64,000 nt of DNA from assembly GCF_900107395.1 (NCBI RefSeq), contig NZ_FNPW01000016.1, positions 1 through 64,000 on the forward strand, given 5' to 3'. The translations under genes were made by a program, and so were the position numbers. This DNA is from Pseudomonas sp. NFIX28 (GTDB lineage Bacteria; Pseudomonadota; Gammaproteobacteria; Pseudomonadales; Pseudomonadaceae). Under the pieces are notes generated by a model. The model searched no databases. It was given only the letters and a program-made list of their open reading frames with translations, and was not told where the DNA came from. The stretch's first letter is position 1, and each line of letters opens with the position of its first letter. Positions 15,674 through 23,332 of this stretch are shown here, one piece after another.

Positions 15674-17182
15674 TCAATCGTCCTCGTGCAACTTGATGCC
15701 CCGGGCGTGCAGCAGGTAAGGCACCGTCAGCACCAGCAGGGTCAGCCCGAGAAAGGCCGCGGCGATGGGTTGGGTGATAAAGACCGACCAGTCGCCCTGG
15801 CTGATGGACAAGGCGTTGCGCAGTTGTTTTTCCGCCATCGGCCCCAGCAGCATGCCGACGATCACCGGGGCGACGGGGAAGTCGAAACGCCGCATCAGCA
15901 CCCCGCCCCAGCCGATCGCCAGCATCAGCAACAGGTCGAAGGACGAATGGCGCATGCCGTAGACGCCGATGGAGGCGAACACCAGGATCCCGGCATTGAG
16001 GTACGGCCGGGGAATCCGCAGCAGCTTCACCCACAAGCCGACCAACGGCAGGTTCAGCACCAGCAGGATGACGTTGCCGATGTAGAGCGAGGCCACCAGG
16101 GTCCAGACCAGCTCGCCCGAGGTCTGGAACAGCAACGGCCCCGGCTGCAGGTTGTAGTTCTGGAACGCCGCCAGCAGGATCGCCGCGGTGGCGGAGGTCG
16201 GGATGCCGAGGGTCAGCAACGGCACCAGCGACCCCGTCGCGCTGGCGTTGTTGGCGGCCTCGGGGCCGGCCACCCCTTCGATGGCGCCCTGCCCTTTGCT
16301 GGCGGCAAACTCCTGCGGGTACTTGCTCAGCTTGCGTTCGGTGGAATACGACAGGAAGGTCGGGATCTCCGCACCGCCAGCCGGGATCGAGCCGAAGGGA
16401 AAGCCGATCAACGTGCCCCGCAGCCAGGCGGGAAGCGAACGCCGCCAGTCCGCGCGGGTCATCCACAACGACGTCAGGCGATGCCGGCCGGCCTCCGCTT
16501 CCTTCTGGTACAGCAGGCTGTATAAGGCCTCGCCCACGGCAAACAGGCCGACCGCCACCAGCACCACTTCGATGCCGTCGACCAGCTCGGGCACGCCGAG
16601 GGTGTAGCGGGCAATGCCCGAGGTCGAGTCCAGGCCGATCAGGCCAATGCCCAGGCCCAGCCCCAACGAGGCGAACCCGCGCAGCATCGACGCGCCGAGC
16701 ACCGCGGACACCGTGGTGAAGGACAGCACCAGGATCGCGAAATACTCCGCCGGGCCGAACTTCAGCGCCAGCAGCGCGACGATGGGAGCGAACAGCGTCA
16801 GCAGCACCGTGGCGATGGTGCCGGCGAAAAACGAGCCGATCGCCGCGGTGGCCAGGGCCGGCCCGGCGCGGCCGTTGCGGGCCATGAGATTGCCTTCCAG
16901 GGCCGTGACCATGGACGACGATTCGCCCGGGGTATTGAGCAGGATGGAGGTGGTGGAACCGCCGAACTGCGCGCCGTAATAGATGCCGGCGAACATGATC
17001 AGCGCGCCGGTGGGGTCGACCTTGGCGGTAATCGGCAACAACAGGGCCACGGTCAGCGCCGGGCCGATACCCGGCAACACGCCGATCGCCGTGCCCAGCA
17101 GGCAGCCGATAAACCCCCAGAGCAGATTGATCGGCGCCAGCGCCGCGGAGAAACCTGTCGCCAGGCTCGCGAGAATATCCAC
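15674..17182 (-). CDS. tctA: Tripartite tricarboxylate transporter, large permease TctA
   Basis: The 502-residue inner-membrane protein has about twelve hydrophobic segments. It carries the TctA signatures LLWGFIGCLLGTAIGVLPGIGP near the N-terminus, GAQFGGSTTSILLNTPGESSS, and GVAGPEAANNASATGSLVPLLTLGIP in the second half. It forms the channel of a solute-binding-protein-dependent secondary transporter. The start is GTG with AAGGAGG upstream. It is the last gene of a tctC-tctB-tctA operon and lies 23 bases after tctB. Substrate is probably a di- or tricarboxylate; no two-component regulator lies nearby. Confidence 0.95.
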   Translation of the reverse strand: MDILASLATGFSAALAPINLLWGFIGCLLGTAIGVLPGIGPALTVALLLPITAKVDPTGALIMFAGIYYGAQFGGSTTSILLNTPGESSSMVTALEGNLMARNGRAGPALATAAIGSFFAGTIATVLLTLFAPIVALLALKFGPAEYFAILVLSFTTVSAVLGASMLRGFASLGLGLGIGLIGLDSTSGIARYTLGVPELVDGIEVVLVAVGLFAVGEALYSLLYQKEAEAGRHRLTSLWMTRADWRRSLPAWLRGTLIGFPFGSIPAGGAEIPTFLSYSTERKLSKYPQEFAASKGQGAIEGVAGPEAANNASATGSLVPLLTLGIPTSATAAILLAAFQNYNLQPGPLLFQTSGELVWTLVASLYIGNVILLVLNLPLVGLWVKLLRIPRPYLNAGILVFASIGVYGMRHSSFDLLLMLAIGWGGVLMRRFDFPVAPVIVGMLLGPMAEKQLRNALSISQGDWSVFITQPIAAAFLGLTLLVLTVPYLLHARGIKLHEDD

Positions 17183-17205
17183 CTTGTGACCTCCTTCGGC
17201 CCGGT

Positions 17206-17700
17206 TCAGATCCAGGCGTTGACCAGGGGCGGCAGGGCCACCCCCAGCCCGGCGTTGAACAGCCAGTAGATCGGCAGGGTCAGGGCGATGCCGATGGCCA
17301 GGTCGCGCACCGGGTGCCGGCTGCCGAACCCGCGGGCCGAGCTGGCAAACAGCAAGGCGGCGGCCAGGACAAAACCGATCAGGTTGATCAGCAAGGCAAT
17401 CGCCACCAGGCCGGCGGTGACCCAGGCCGCCCCCAGCCTGCCGCCGGGCAAGGCCCGGGCGGTTTCGTCGTCGTGGGCGGCCAGTTCGCGAAAGCCACCG
17501 GTACAGGCCTGATAGCTCAGCAACAGGCCGACGGCACCGAGGAAGGCGCCGACGGCGCTGGGGTAGACATGGGCGCCGAGAACGACGAAGCCCATCTCGG
17601 GCGGAAAGCGCAAGGCACCGATGACCAGCACCAGGCTGATGGCGATCAGCCCCAGGCCGATCGCCAGCTGCGTCGGCACTATCCTGCCGGGCGCGGCCAT
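17206..17700 (-). CDS. tctB: Tripartite tricarboxylate transporter, small subunit TctB
   Basis: The 164-residue protein has four predicted membrane helices, the typical TctB layout, with poorly conserved sequence. Identification rests on size, topology and its place between tctC and tctA. The ATG giving MAAPGRIV is separated from the tctC stop by one base, so translation is coupled. Upstream in-frame codons overlap tctC and were not used. Confidence 0.9.
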   Translation of the reverse strand: MAAPGRIVPTQLAIGLGLIAISLVLVIGALRFPPEMGFVVLGAHVYPSAVGAFLGAVGLLLSYQACTGGFRELAAHDDETARALPGGRLGAAWVTAGLVAIALLINLIGFVLAAALLFASSARGFGSRHPVRDLAIGIALTLPIYWLFNAGLGVALPPLVNAWI

Positions 17701-17701
17701 T

Positions 17702-18673
17702 TCAGAGCAGCCCGACCTTGACCAGCATCGCCCGCAGGCGCTGGTGCTCCTGGTCGACGAACTGGCCGAACTCATCGCCGGTGAGGATGCTCGGCGACCA
17801 GGCGTTGGTTTTCACGCTGTCCTGCCAGACCTTGCTGTTGGTGGCGGCCAGCACCGCGTCGGTGACTTGCTTGCGCTGCTCGGTCGTCAGCTTGGCCGCG
17901 CCGTAGACCCCGCGCCAGTTGCCGATGATCACGTCGTAGCCATGCTCCTTGAGGGTCGGCGCCTCGATGCCCGGCACGCGCTCCGGAGCGCCGATGGCGA
18001 GCAGGCGGAACTGCTTGGACTGCACGTACTTGGCCAGCTCGGCATAACCGCCGGTGATCACCGTGATGTGGCCGCCCAGGGTCGCCGCCACCACTTCCCC
18101 GCCGCCGGCATAGGCGACGTAGTTCACCTTGTTCACCGCTACGTCCATCTTGCTCGCCAGCTCGGCGATGCCGATATGGTCGATCGAGCCCTTGGAGCCA
18201 CCGCCCCACTTGATGCTGGCCGGGTTGGCCTTGAAGTCCTTGAGCAGGTCCTCGAGGGTCTTGTAGGGCGAATCCTCGCGCACCGCCAGCACGTTGTATT
18301 CGGTGAACAGCCGGGCAATCGGCGTTACGTCCTTGAGGCTGATCTGCGGCTTGTTCTGTTCCACCGCCGTGACCATGATCGCCCCCACCACCAGCAGCGC
18401 ATTCGGGTCGCCCTTGGTGCTGTTGGCGAACTGCGCCAGCCCCAGGGTGCCTCCGGCGCCACCCTTGTTCTCAAAGGTGACCGACTTGGCCGTGCCGGCC
18501 TCGACCAGGGCCTTGCCCAGGATTCGCGCGGTCTGGTCATAGCCGCCACCCACCGAGCCGGGGGCCATGAACTTGACGGTATCCAGGGCCAGGGCCGGCG
18601 TGGCGAAGGCGATGGCGCCCAAGGTGGCGGCAAGGGACAGGCCGCGGCTGAATCGACGCAGTGCAATGAACAT
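17702..18673 (-). CDS. tctC: Tripartite tricarboxylate transporter, periplasmic binding protein TctC
   Basis: The 323-residue precursor has a signal peptide (cleavage after ATPALA, about residue 29). The Bug/TctC-type fold is recognisable by FMAPGSVGGGYDQTAR near the N-terminus, KNKGGAGG-like ENKGGAGGTLGL, and the C-terminal IGNWRGVYGAAKLT segment. It captures the substrate in the periplasm and hands it to TctA/TctB. GGGAGAAACCTG precedes the ATG. It is the first gene of the operon; about 270 bases upstream carry no recognised gene. Confidence 0.94.
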   Translation of the reverse strand: MFIALRRFSRGLSLAATLGAIAFATPALALDTVKFMAPGSVGGGYDQTARILGKALVEAGTAKSVTFENKGGAGGTLGLAQFANSTKGDPNALLVVGAIMVTAVEQNKPQISLKDVTPIARLFTEYNVLAVREDSPYKTLEDLLKDFKANPASIKWGGGSKGSIDHIGIAELASKMDVAVNKVNYVAYAGGGEVVAATLGGHITVITGGYAELAKYVQSKQFRLLAIGAPERVPGIEAPTLKEHGYDVIIGNWRGVYGAAKLTTEQRKQVTDAVLAATNSKVWQDSVKTNAWSPSILTGDEFGQFVDQEHQRLRAMLVKVGLL

Positions 18674-18942
18674 CAGGTTTCTCCCGAGACTATTGTTTTT
18701 GTGGGTTGAAAGTGCCCAGGGCAGCAACCCTGCATGGCTTGCGGGTAAGTGTAGACGGCCAGCGGCAGGCGGCCGCCAAAGGCGCGGGCCCCGCGGCGAG
18801 GCCGGGTAAAACCGCGGTCCACGGCCCGGCGCGCCCGGTAAGCAGCGGCGTGGGAAGGTTGCCCCGCAGGGCAGAAATGGCGGCCGGCGGGGCTCGGGCG
18901 CTGCGGCTCAGCGAAGCGGGATCGGCGCCCGAGCGCTGCGGC

Positions 18943-19356
18943 TTACGGGCGGGTCTTCACGGTGATGAACATGTGGATCCGATCATGGATTTCCTGGAGG
19001 GCGTGGCGGAACGGCTCATGCTTGTCGCTGGTGACCGGGTCCTCGAAGTTCCACACGATCACCTCGCCGGAAGTCGGCATGCGCGCGACCTCTTCGCGGG
19101 ATTTGTCGCACAGGCTGATGACGTAGTCGAACGGCTGCCCGGCGAACTCATCCAGGGCCTTGCTGCGCAGCCCGTGGCTGTCGATACCGATATGTTCGAG
19201 CGACTCCAGGGTGCGCGGGTCGATCGCGCTGGCCAGCAGGCCGGCACTGAAGGCCTCGAAGCGTTCGGCATCAGCGTGGCGCAGCAAGGCCTCCGCCATC
19301 AGCGAACAGGCATCGTTCCTGGCGCAAACGAAAAGCACGCGGCGTTTCTCAGTCAT
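18943..19356 (-). CDS. ArsC/low-molecular-weight phosphatase-like protein with altered P-loop
   Basis: The 137-residue chain has the low-molecular-weight tyrosine-phosphatase/arsenate-reductase fold, with LFVCARNDACSLMAEALL where the C-x5-R catalytic loop should be. Cys11 is kept, but the phosphate-binding Arg is Cys17 (tgt). The general-acid Asp region (NFEDPVTSD) is present. Loss of the Arg should cripple phosphatase or arsenate-reductase chemistry, so a binding, redox or regulatory role is possible. It follows the exopolyphosphatase gene by 42 bases on the same strand and is probably in its operon, which ties it to phosphate. Confidence 0.8.
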   Translation of the reverse strand: MTEKRRVLFVCARNDACSLMAEALLRHADAERFEAFSAGLLASAIDPRTLESLEHIGIDSHGLRSKALDEFAGQPFDYVISLCDKSREEVARMPTSGEVIVWNFEDPVTSDKHEPFRHALQEIHDRIHMFITVKTRP

Positions 19357-19398
19357 GGAGCGATTTCCCCTGGTTCAATTTTGTTGGAATAGCAACGC

Positions 19399-20334
19399 TC
19401 AGTGATTGCTGATCAAGCCATGCAGCACGCCCAGGCGCAGCCCTGGCTCCGAGGGCGTCATATGGGTGACGCCAAACGCCTTGAACGCCGCCAGCATCAG
19501 CGCCAGGCCGCCGGGCAGGATGCCCAGGCGATGGGGCTGCAACCCGGCCAGCCTCAGGCGCTTGACGTGCCCGGCTTCCAGCAGGCGCAACGACAGGCGC
19601 AGCAGCCCGCCGTAGGTGATGCCGTCCTGGCCATAGTCGTTCAGGCCGTTGGCCTTGAGCACCTTGGCCAGGAAACGGGCGGTGCCCGAGGAACCTATGG
19701 CCTGCTGCCAACCCAGCGGGCGATAGCGTCGGGCGACTTGCTCGAACTTCAGGCAGGCCAGGCGCTCGGCTTCCTGCAGGGCGTGCGCCGAGACCGCGCC
19801 GCCCGGAAAATAGCGCGCGCCGAAGGTCCGGCTGCCCAGGGCGATGCTTTCGGTCAGCAAGGGCTGGGCTCCCTGGCCCAGGATCAATTCGGTGGAGCCG
19901 CCGCCGATGTCCACCACCAGCCGCATGCGCTCGAAGCCCGGCACGGCATGGGCCACGCCGGCATACACCAGCCGCGCTTCTTCATGCCCGGAAATGACAT
20001 CGATCCGAAAACCCAGGTGGCGCTCGGCGCTGGCCAGGAACAGCGGCGCATTGTCGGCTTCGCGCACCGCGCTGGTGGCCACGGCCCGCACCCGGCCGGC
20101 CTCGAAACCGCGCAGCTTCTTGCCGAAGCGCGCCAGCGCCTGCCAGCCGCGGTCCAGCGCCAGCTCGTCGAGGGTGCCGCCCTGGAAACCCTCCGCCAAG
20201 CGCACCGGCTCACGCAGGGTCTTCACCTGCTGGATCATAAAGCCCTGGCTGCGCCGGACTGGCTGGCCGATCACCAGGCGAAACGCGTTGGACCCAAGAT
20301 CAATGGCTGCGAACAGGGAGGCGTCGCCTTTCAT
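19399..20334 (-). CDS. Exopolyphosphatase-like protein (Ppx/GppA family, short form)
   Basis: The 311-residue protein contains the two Ppx/GppA phosphate-binding motifs, AIDLGSNAFRLVIG at about residues 10-23 and VVDIGGGSTELILG in the middle. The family hydrolyses polyphosphate or pppGpp. At this length it lacks the C-terminal HD-type domain of full Ppx (about 500 residues), as do many short paralogues. AAGGA lies eight bases before the ATG. A Pho-box-like pair lies about 90-100 bases upstream in the right orientation, so phosphate control is likely. It is probably a second copy; the usual ppx stands next to ppk in pseudomonads. Confidence 0.88.
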   Translation of the reverse strand: MKGDASLFAAIDLGSNAFRLVIGQPVRRSQGFMIQQVKTLREPVRLAEGFQGGTLDELALDRGWQALARFGKKLRGFEAGRVRAVATSAVREADNAPLFLASAERHLGFRIDVISGHEEARLVYAGVAHAVPGFERMRLVVDIGGGSTELILGQGAQPLLTESIALGSRTFGARYFPGGAVSAHALQEAERLACLKFEQVARRYRPLGWQQAIGSSGTARFLAKVLKANGLNDYGQDGITYGGLLRLSLRLLEAGHVKRLRLAGLQPHRLGILPGGLALMLAAFKAFGVTHMTPSEPGLRLGVLHGLISNH

Positions 20335-20419
20335 GGAGGGATTCCTTGCAGTTCATCAACCGGCAGGCCGCGACCTGCCGGTTACCCGGACGGTTTGCGG
20401 CGATCTTGCCATGGCCTCG

Positions 20420-20437
20420 ATGACGCAAAGATGACAG
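20420..20437 (-). promoter_or_regulatory. Pho box upstream of the ppx-like gene
   Basis: On the minus strand the site reads CTGTCAT-CTTT-GCGTCAT, which matches 12 of 14 bases of the paired CTGTCAT PhoB half-sites with the normal four-base spacer. It points toward the ppx-like gene and ends about 85 bases before its start codon. Confidence 0.65.
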
Positions 20438-20524
20438 CCCCGACCTAGCTGCTTGATGCCCTGCGAATCAGCTTCTCGCCCTCCCCGCCGCCGCAGCGCT
20501 TTCAGGGGCGCTGTGGCGGCGGGC

Positions 20525-20542
20525 CTGTCATCAGCCTGTCAT
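20525..20542 (+). promoter_or_regulatory. Perfect Pho box pointing rightward
   Basis: CTGTCAT-cagc-CTGTCAT matches both PhoB half-sites exactly, with a four-base spacer. A weak -10-like hexamer (gacact) starts ten bases later. No gene on the plus strand follows before a terminator at 20589-20614. Confidence 0.6.
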
Positions 20543-20564
20543 TATTCGCGGCGACACTGACCCC

Positions 20565-20614
20565 CATACAACGCGTGCTCTCCTTTACGCTGCCACTGTG
20601 GGCAGCTTTTTTTT
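20565..20614 (+). ncRNA. Candidate phosphate-regulated small RNA
   Basis: The perfect Pho box would place a transcription start near 20565, and a strong intrinsic terminator ends at 20614, so the predicted RNA is only about 50 bases long. It contains CTCTCC-TTT ahead of the terminator stem, which is complementary to AAAGGAGAG-type ribosome binding sites. There is no credible reading frame. The call rests on promoter-plus-terminator layout only, and both ends are estimates. Confidence 0.35.
20589..20614 (+). terminator. Rho-independent terminator not assigned to a known gene
   Basis: A 6-bp GC-rich stem (gctgcc / ggcagc) with a six-base loop is followed by eight T on the plus strand. Both flanking genes are on the minus strand, so it does not serve them. 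Confidence 0.75.
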
Positions 20615-20681
20615 GCCTGAAATCCGCGCAGCTTGCCGCCCGAAACCCTGGCAACGGCGGAGCGAGAAGCCGGCCCGCCGC

Positions 20682-23180
20682 TTACTCCAGACTGGCGACT
20701 TTCTCGGCCACCGCCTCCGGAGCCGTTGCGCCAGCATCCTCGCGCCCCTCCGCCAGGCAGCGGCGCGCGAACCCTGCCGCCGAACGCAGGGCTTGCCTGG
20801 CCGAGCGCAGGTAGAACGCTTGCAGCTGGAACACATACCACCGCGCCCCATGCACCTGCAGATGACATGGCACGCCACAACGCAGCGCCTGTTCGGCCAG
20901 GCGTGTGGAGTCCGCCAGCAACAATTCCTGATCCCCCACCTGGATCAGCATCGGCGGCAACCCGCGCAAATCGGCGGTCAATGGGCTGTGCGGCAGGCAA
21001 TGCGCAGGAGCGGCGTAGGCCCGCAGCCCCTGCTCGAGCCAGTCGCGTCGCAGCATGGGGTCGGCGTATTGGCGGGTGGTGAAGGTCGCCCCGCTCAATG
21101 TCGTATCCGTCACCGGCGACAACAGCACAATGCCCGCGGCAAAGGGCTCACCGCGCTGTTGCAGGGTGAGCGCCAGCGCAAGGGCCAGGGAGCCTCCGGC
21201 GGAGTCGCCGGCCAGCAGGATCTGCCGCGCCGCATAGCCTTGCGCCCGCAGCGCCTGGTAGCAGGCCAACGCATCTTCCAGGGCCGCGGGAAAGGGCTGC
21301 TCCGGCGCCAGCCGATAGTCAGGCACCCAGACCGGCATGCCCGCTTCCCGGGCCAGGCGGCTGGTAACGCTGCGGTGAGTCGCCGGGCTGCCCAGGCAAA
21401 AGGCACCGCCATGCAGATACAGCATCACCCCGTCCGGCCCGCTGTTATGCGGCGTAAGCACATGCACCGCGACCCCGGCGACGTGCAACCGACTCTGGAC
21501 CACCCCGGCGCAGCCCGGCATCAACCACGACAGGCCATCGACGATGCGCCGCTGCGTGGCGATGCCGCGCGGCGGGCCGATCAGCGCCCGGAAGCCGAGC
21601 CGCAGCAGTTGGCGCAACAAGCCGGCATTGAACACTTCGAGGCCATCGCGGGGCTCGGCAATCGCCTGCCCGTAGACCTGGCCCGACTCGTTCGCCAGCA
21701 CCCTGGAAAACCGATAGGCGTGCAATGGCCAATAGCGCGTCAGCCAGCGATAGGAAAAGGTGAAACCCGGCCAGGTGGTGCTGTTGTTGCCCGCTTCGTC
21801 GATGTACCAACTCTTGCAACCGCTCCACACGGAACCGGCCAGCTGGCGCTGTACCCGCTGGTGAAAGCGCTGGTCGGCTTGCTCATCGACCTCGACCGTG
21901 GTGGCCGCGGCCTTGTGCATCGCGCGCCAGCAGCGCAGGACATGGGAAATCTGGCTTTCGAGCATGTAGATGATCGAGTTGTGCCCCAGGTTGGTATTGG
22001 GGCCGTACAACATGAAGAAGTTGGGAAAGCCCGGTACCGCCAGCCCCAGGTAGGCGCGTGCGCCCTGCCCCCAGGCGTGATGCAGGTCCACGCCGCCGCG
22101 CCCGACGATCGTCATCGGCGCAAGGAACCGCGTCGCCGCGAACCCCGTGCCGTAGATGATCGCGTCGACCGGGTGATGCTGGCCCTCCATCGTCTCGATG
22201 CCCTGCTCGGTAATGCGCCTTATGCCCTCGGTGATCAACTGCACATTGGGCCTGGCCAGGGTCTTGAGGTAATCGCTGGACAGCAGGATGCGCTTGCAGC
22301 CGATGGGGTAATCCGGAATCAGTTGCCGGCGCAGCAGCGGGTCGCTGATCGACTGCTTCAACAAGCGGCGAAACGGCACGCCGACCGCCCATTTCATCAG
22401 CCCCTTGAGGCGGGTGAAACCCAGGGCCCGGGACTCGTAGCGCAGGTAGATGGCGGCGCGGTGCAGCGCCATGCGCCAGGGCTTACTGGCGAACCGGCGC
22501 TGCTCCTCGGCGCTGTAGGCGCGATCGGGGCGCGGCAGGATGTAGGCCGGCGAACGCTGGAACACGCTGAGCTGGGCCACCGAGTCGGCGATGGCCGGCA
22601 CGAACTGAACGGCCGAAGCGCCCGTCCCGATCACCGCCACCCGCTTGCCCGCCAGCGAGTAGCCATGGTCCCAGTTCGCGGAGTGGAACACCTGGCCCTT
22701 GAACGCTTGCATGCCTTCGAACCTGGGCCATACCGGCTGGCTGAGCTGGCCGGTGGCGCTGATCAGCAAGGCCGCGCGGTGCGCGCGCCCGCAGGTTTCA
22801 GTGACCTGCCACTGCGCACGGGCCTCGTCGAACTGCGCCCCCTGCACCGTCGCGCCGAAGCGGATATGGCGGCGCAAGTCGTACTTGTCCACGCAGTGCT
22901 GCAGATAACGTTGTATTTCGGCTTGCGGGGCGAACATTCGTGTCCAGCCGGGGTTGGCTTCGAATGAAAACGAATACAGGTGCGACGGCACATCGCAGGC
23001 GGCGCCCGGGTAACTGTTGTCGCGCCAGACGCCGCCGACATCCTGCTGTTTCTCCAGGATGACGAAGTCGGTGACACCGGCCTTGCGCAGGGCAACGGCC
23101 ATGCCGATGCCGGCGAAACCGCCACCGATGATCACCGCGGTGAGCGGCGGCGATTTCAGGTCTGACTCGAATGTGGACAT
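20682..23180 (-). CDS. Baeyer-Villiger monooxygenase fused to an HSL-family esterase domain
   Basis: The 832-residue protein joins two enzymes. Residues 1 to about 490 are a flavin-containing monooxygenase, with FAD motif GGGFAG (19-24) and the Baeyer-Villiger fingerprint F-x-G-x3-H-x3-W at 160-170. From about residue 570 an alpha/beta-hydrolase of the hormone-sensitive-lipase family follows, with oxyanion motif HGGAF, nucleophile GDSAGG (Ser660) and acid Asp750. The expected His before VFQ is Tyr782 (TAT, where CAT would give His), so the esterase may be inactive. The pairing suggests ketone to ester to acid plus alcohol. MSTFESD is the start with best RBS. A divergent AraC gene probably regulates it. 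Confidence 0.9.
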   Translation of the reverse strand: MSTFESDLKSPPLTAVIIGGGFAGIGMAVALRKAGVTDFVILEKQQDVGGVWRDNSYPGAACDVPSHLYSFSFEANPGWTRMFAPQAEIQRYLQHCVDKYDLRRHIRFGATVQGAQFDEARAQWQVTETCGRAHRAALLISATGQLSQPVWPRFEGMQAFKGQVFHSANWDHGYSLAGKRVAVIGTGASAVQFVPAIADSVAQLSVFQRSPAYILPRPDRAYSAEEQRRFASKPWRMALHRAAIYLRYESRALGFTRLKGLMKWAVGVPFRRLLKQSISDPLLRRQLIPDYPIGCKRILLSSDYLKTLARPNVQLITEGIRRITEQGIETMEGQHHPVDAIIYGTGFAATRFLAPMTIVGRGGVDLHHAWGQGARAYLGLAVPGFPNFFMLYGPNTNLGHNSIIYMLESQISHVLRCWRAMHKAAATTVEVDEQADQRFHQRVQRQLAGSVWSGCKSWYIDEAGNNSTTWPGFTFSYRWLTRYWPLHAYRFSRVLANESGQVYGQAIAEPRDGLEVFNAGLLRQLLRLGFRALIGPPRGIATQRRIVDGLSWLMPGCAGVVQSRLHVAGVAVHVLTPHNSGPDGVMLYLHGGAFCLGSPATHRSVTSRLAREAGMPVWVPDYRLAPEQPFPAALEDALACYQALRAQGYAARQILLAGDSAGGSLALALALTLQQRGEPFAAGIVLLSPVTDTTLSGATFTTRQYADPMLRRDWLEQGLRAYAAPAHCLPHSPLTADLRGLPPMLIQVGDQELLLADSTRLAEQALRCGVPCHLQVHGARWYVFQLQAFYLRSARQALRSAAGFARRCLAEGREDAGATAPEAVAEKVASLE

Positions 23181-23201
23181 GCGCACCTCGTTTTTATTGT
23201 C

Positions 23202-23274
23202 GTCATGGGCAGGCGGGATATCGGGCATCCCGATGCCTTTCATCATCCTTGCCCGCCTGCGCCAGGCCCATGAC
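23202..23274. promoter_or_regulatory. Inverted repeat between the monooxygenase and its divergent AraC gene
   Basis: gtcatgggc-aggcggg on the left is mirrored on the right by cccgcct-gcgccag-gcccatgac, so the right copy has a seven-base insert. It lies in the shared promoter region and is a candidate operator for the adjacent AraC-type regulator. Confidence 0.4.
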
Positions 23275-23332
23275 GCAACGGGACAAATACTTTAGAGTTC
23301 AGGCCAACTGCCTTGCCTGACGGGTAAAAAGC

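Noticed and set aside
18674..18942. Open frames in the gap between tctC and the ArsC-like gene
   Set aside because: They have extreme GC-driven composition, no start with RBS and no domain; treated as non-coding.
20542..20614. Nine-codon minus-strand peptide starting TTG after AAAGGAG
   Set aside because: It is too short to support, has a non-ATG start and lies antisense to the terminator; the RBS-like string is better read as the complement of the small-RNA candidate.
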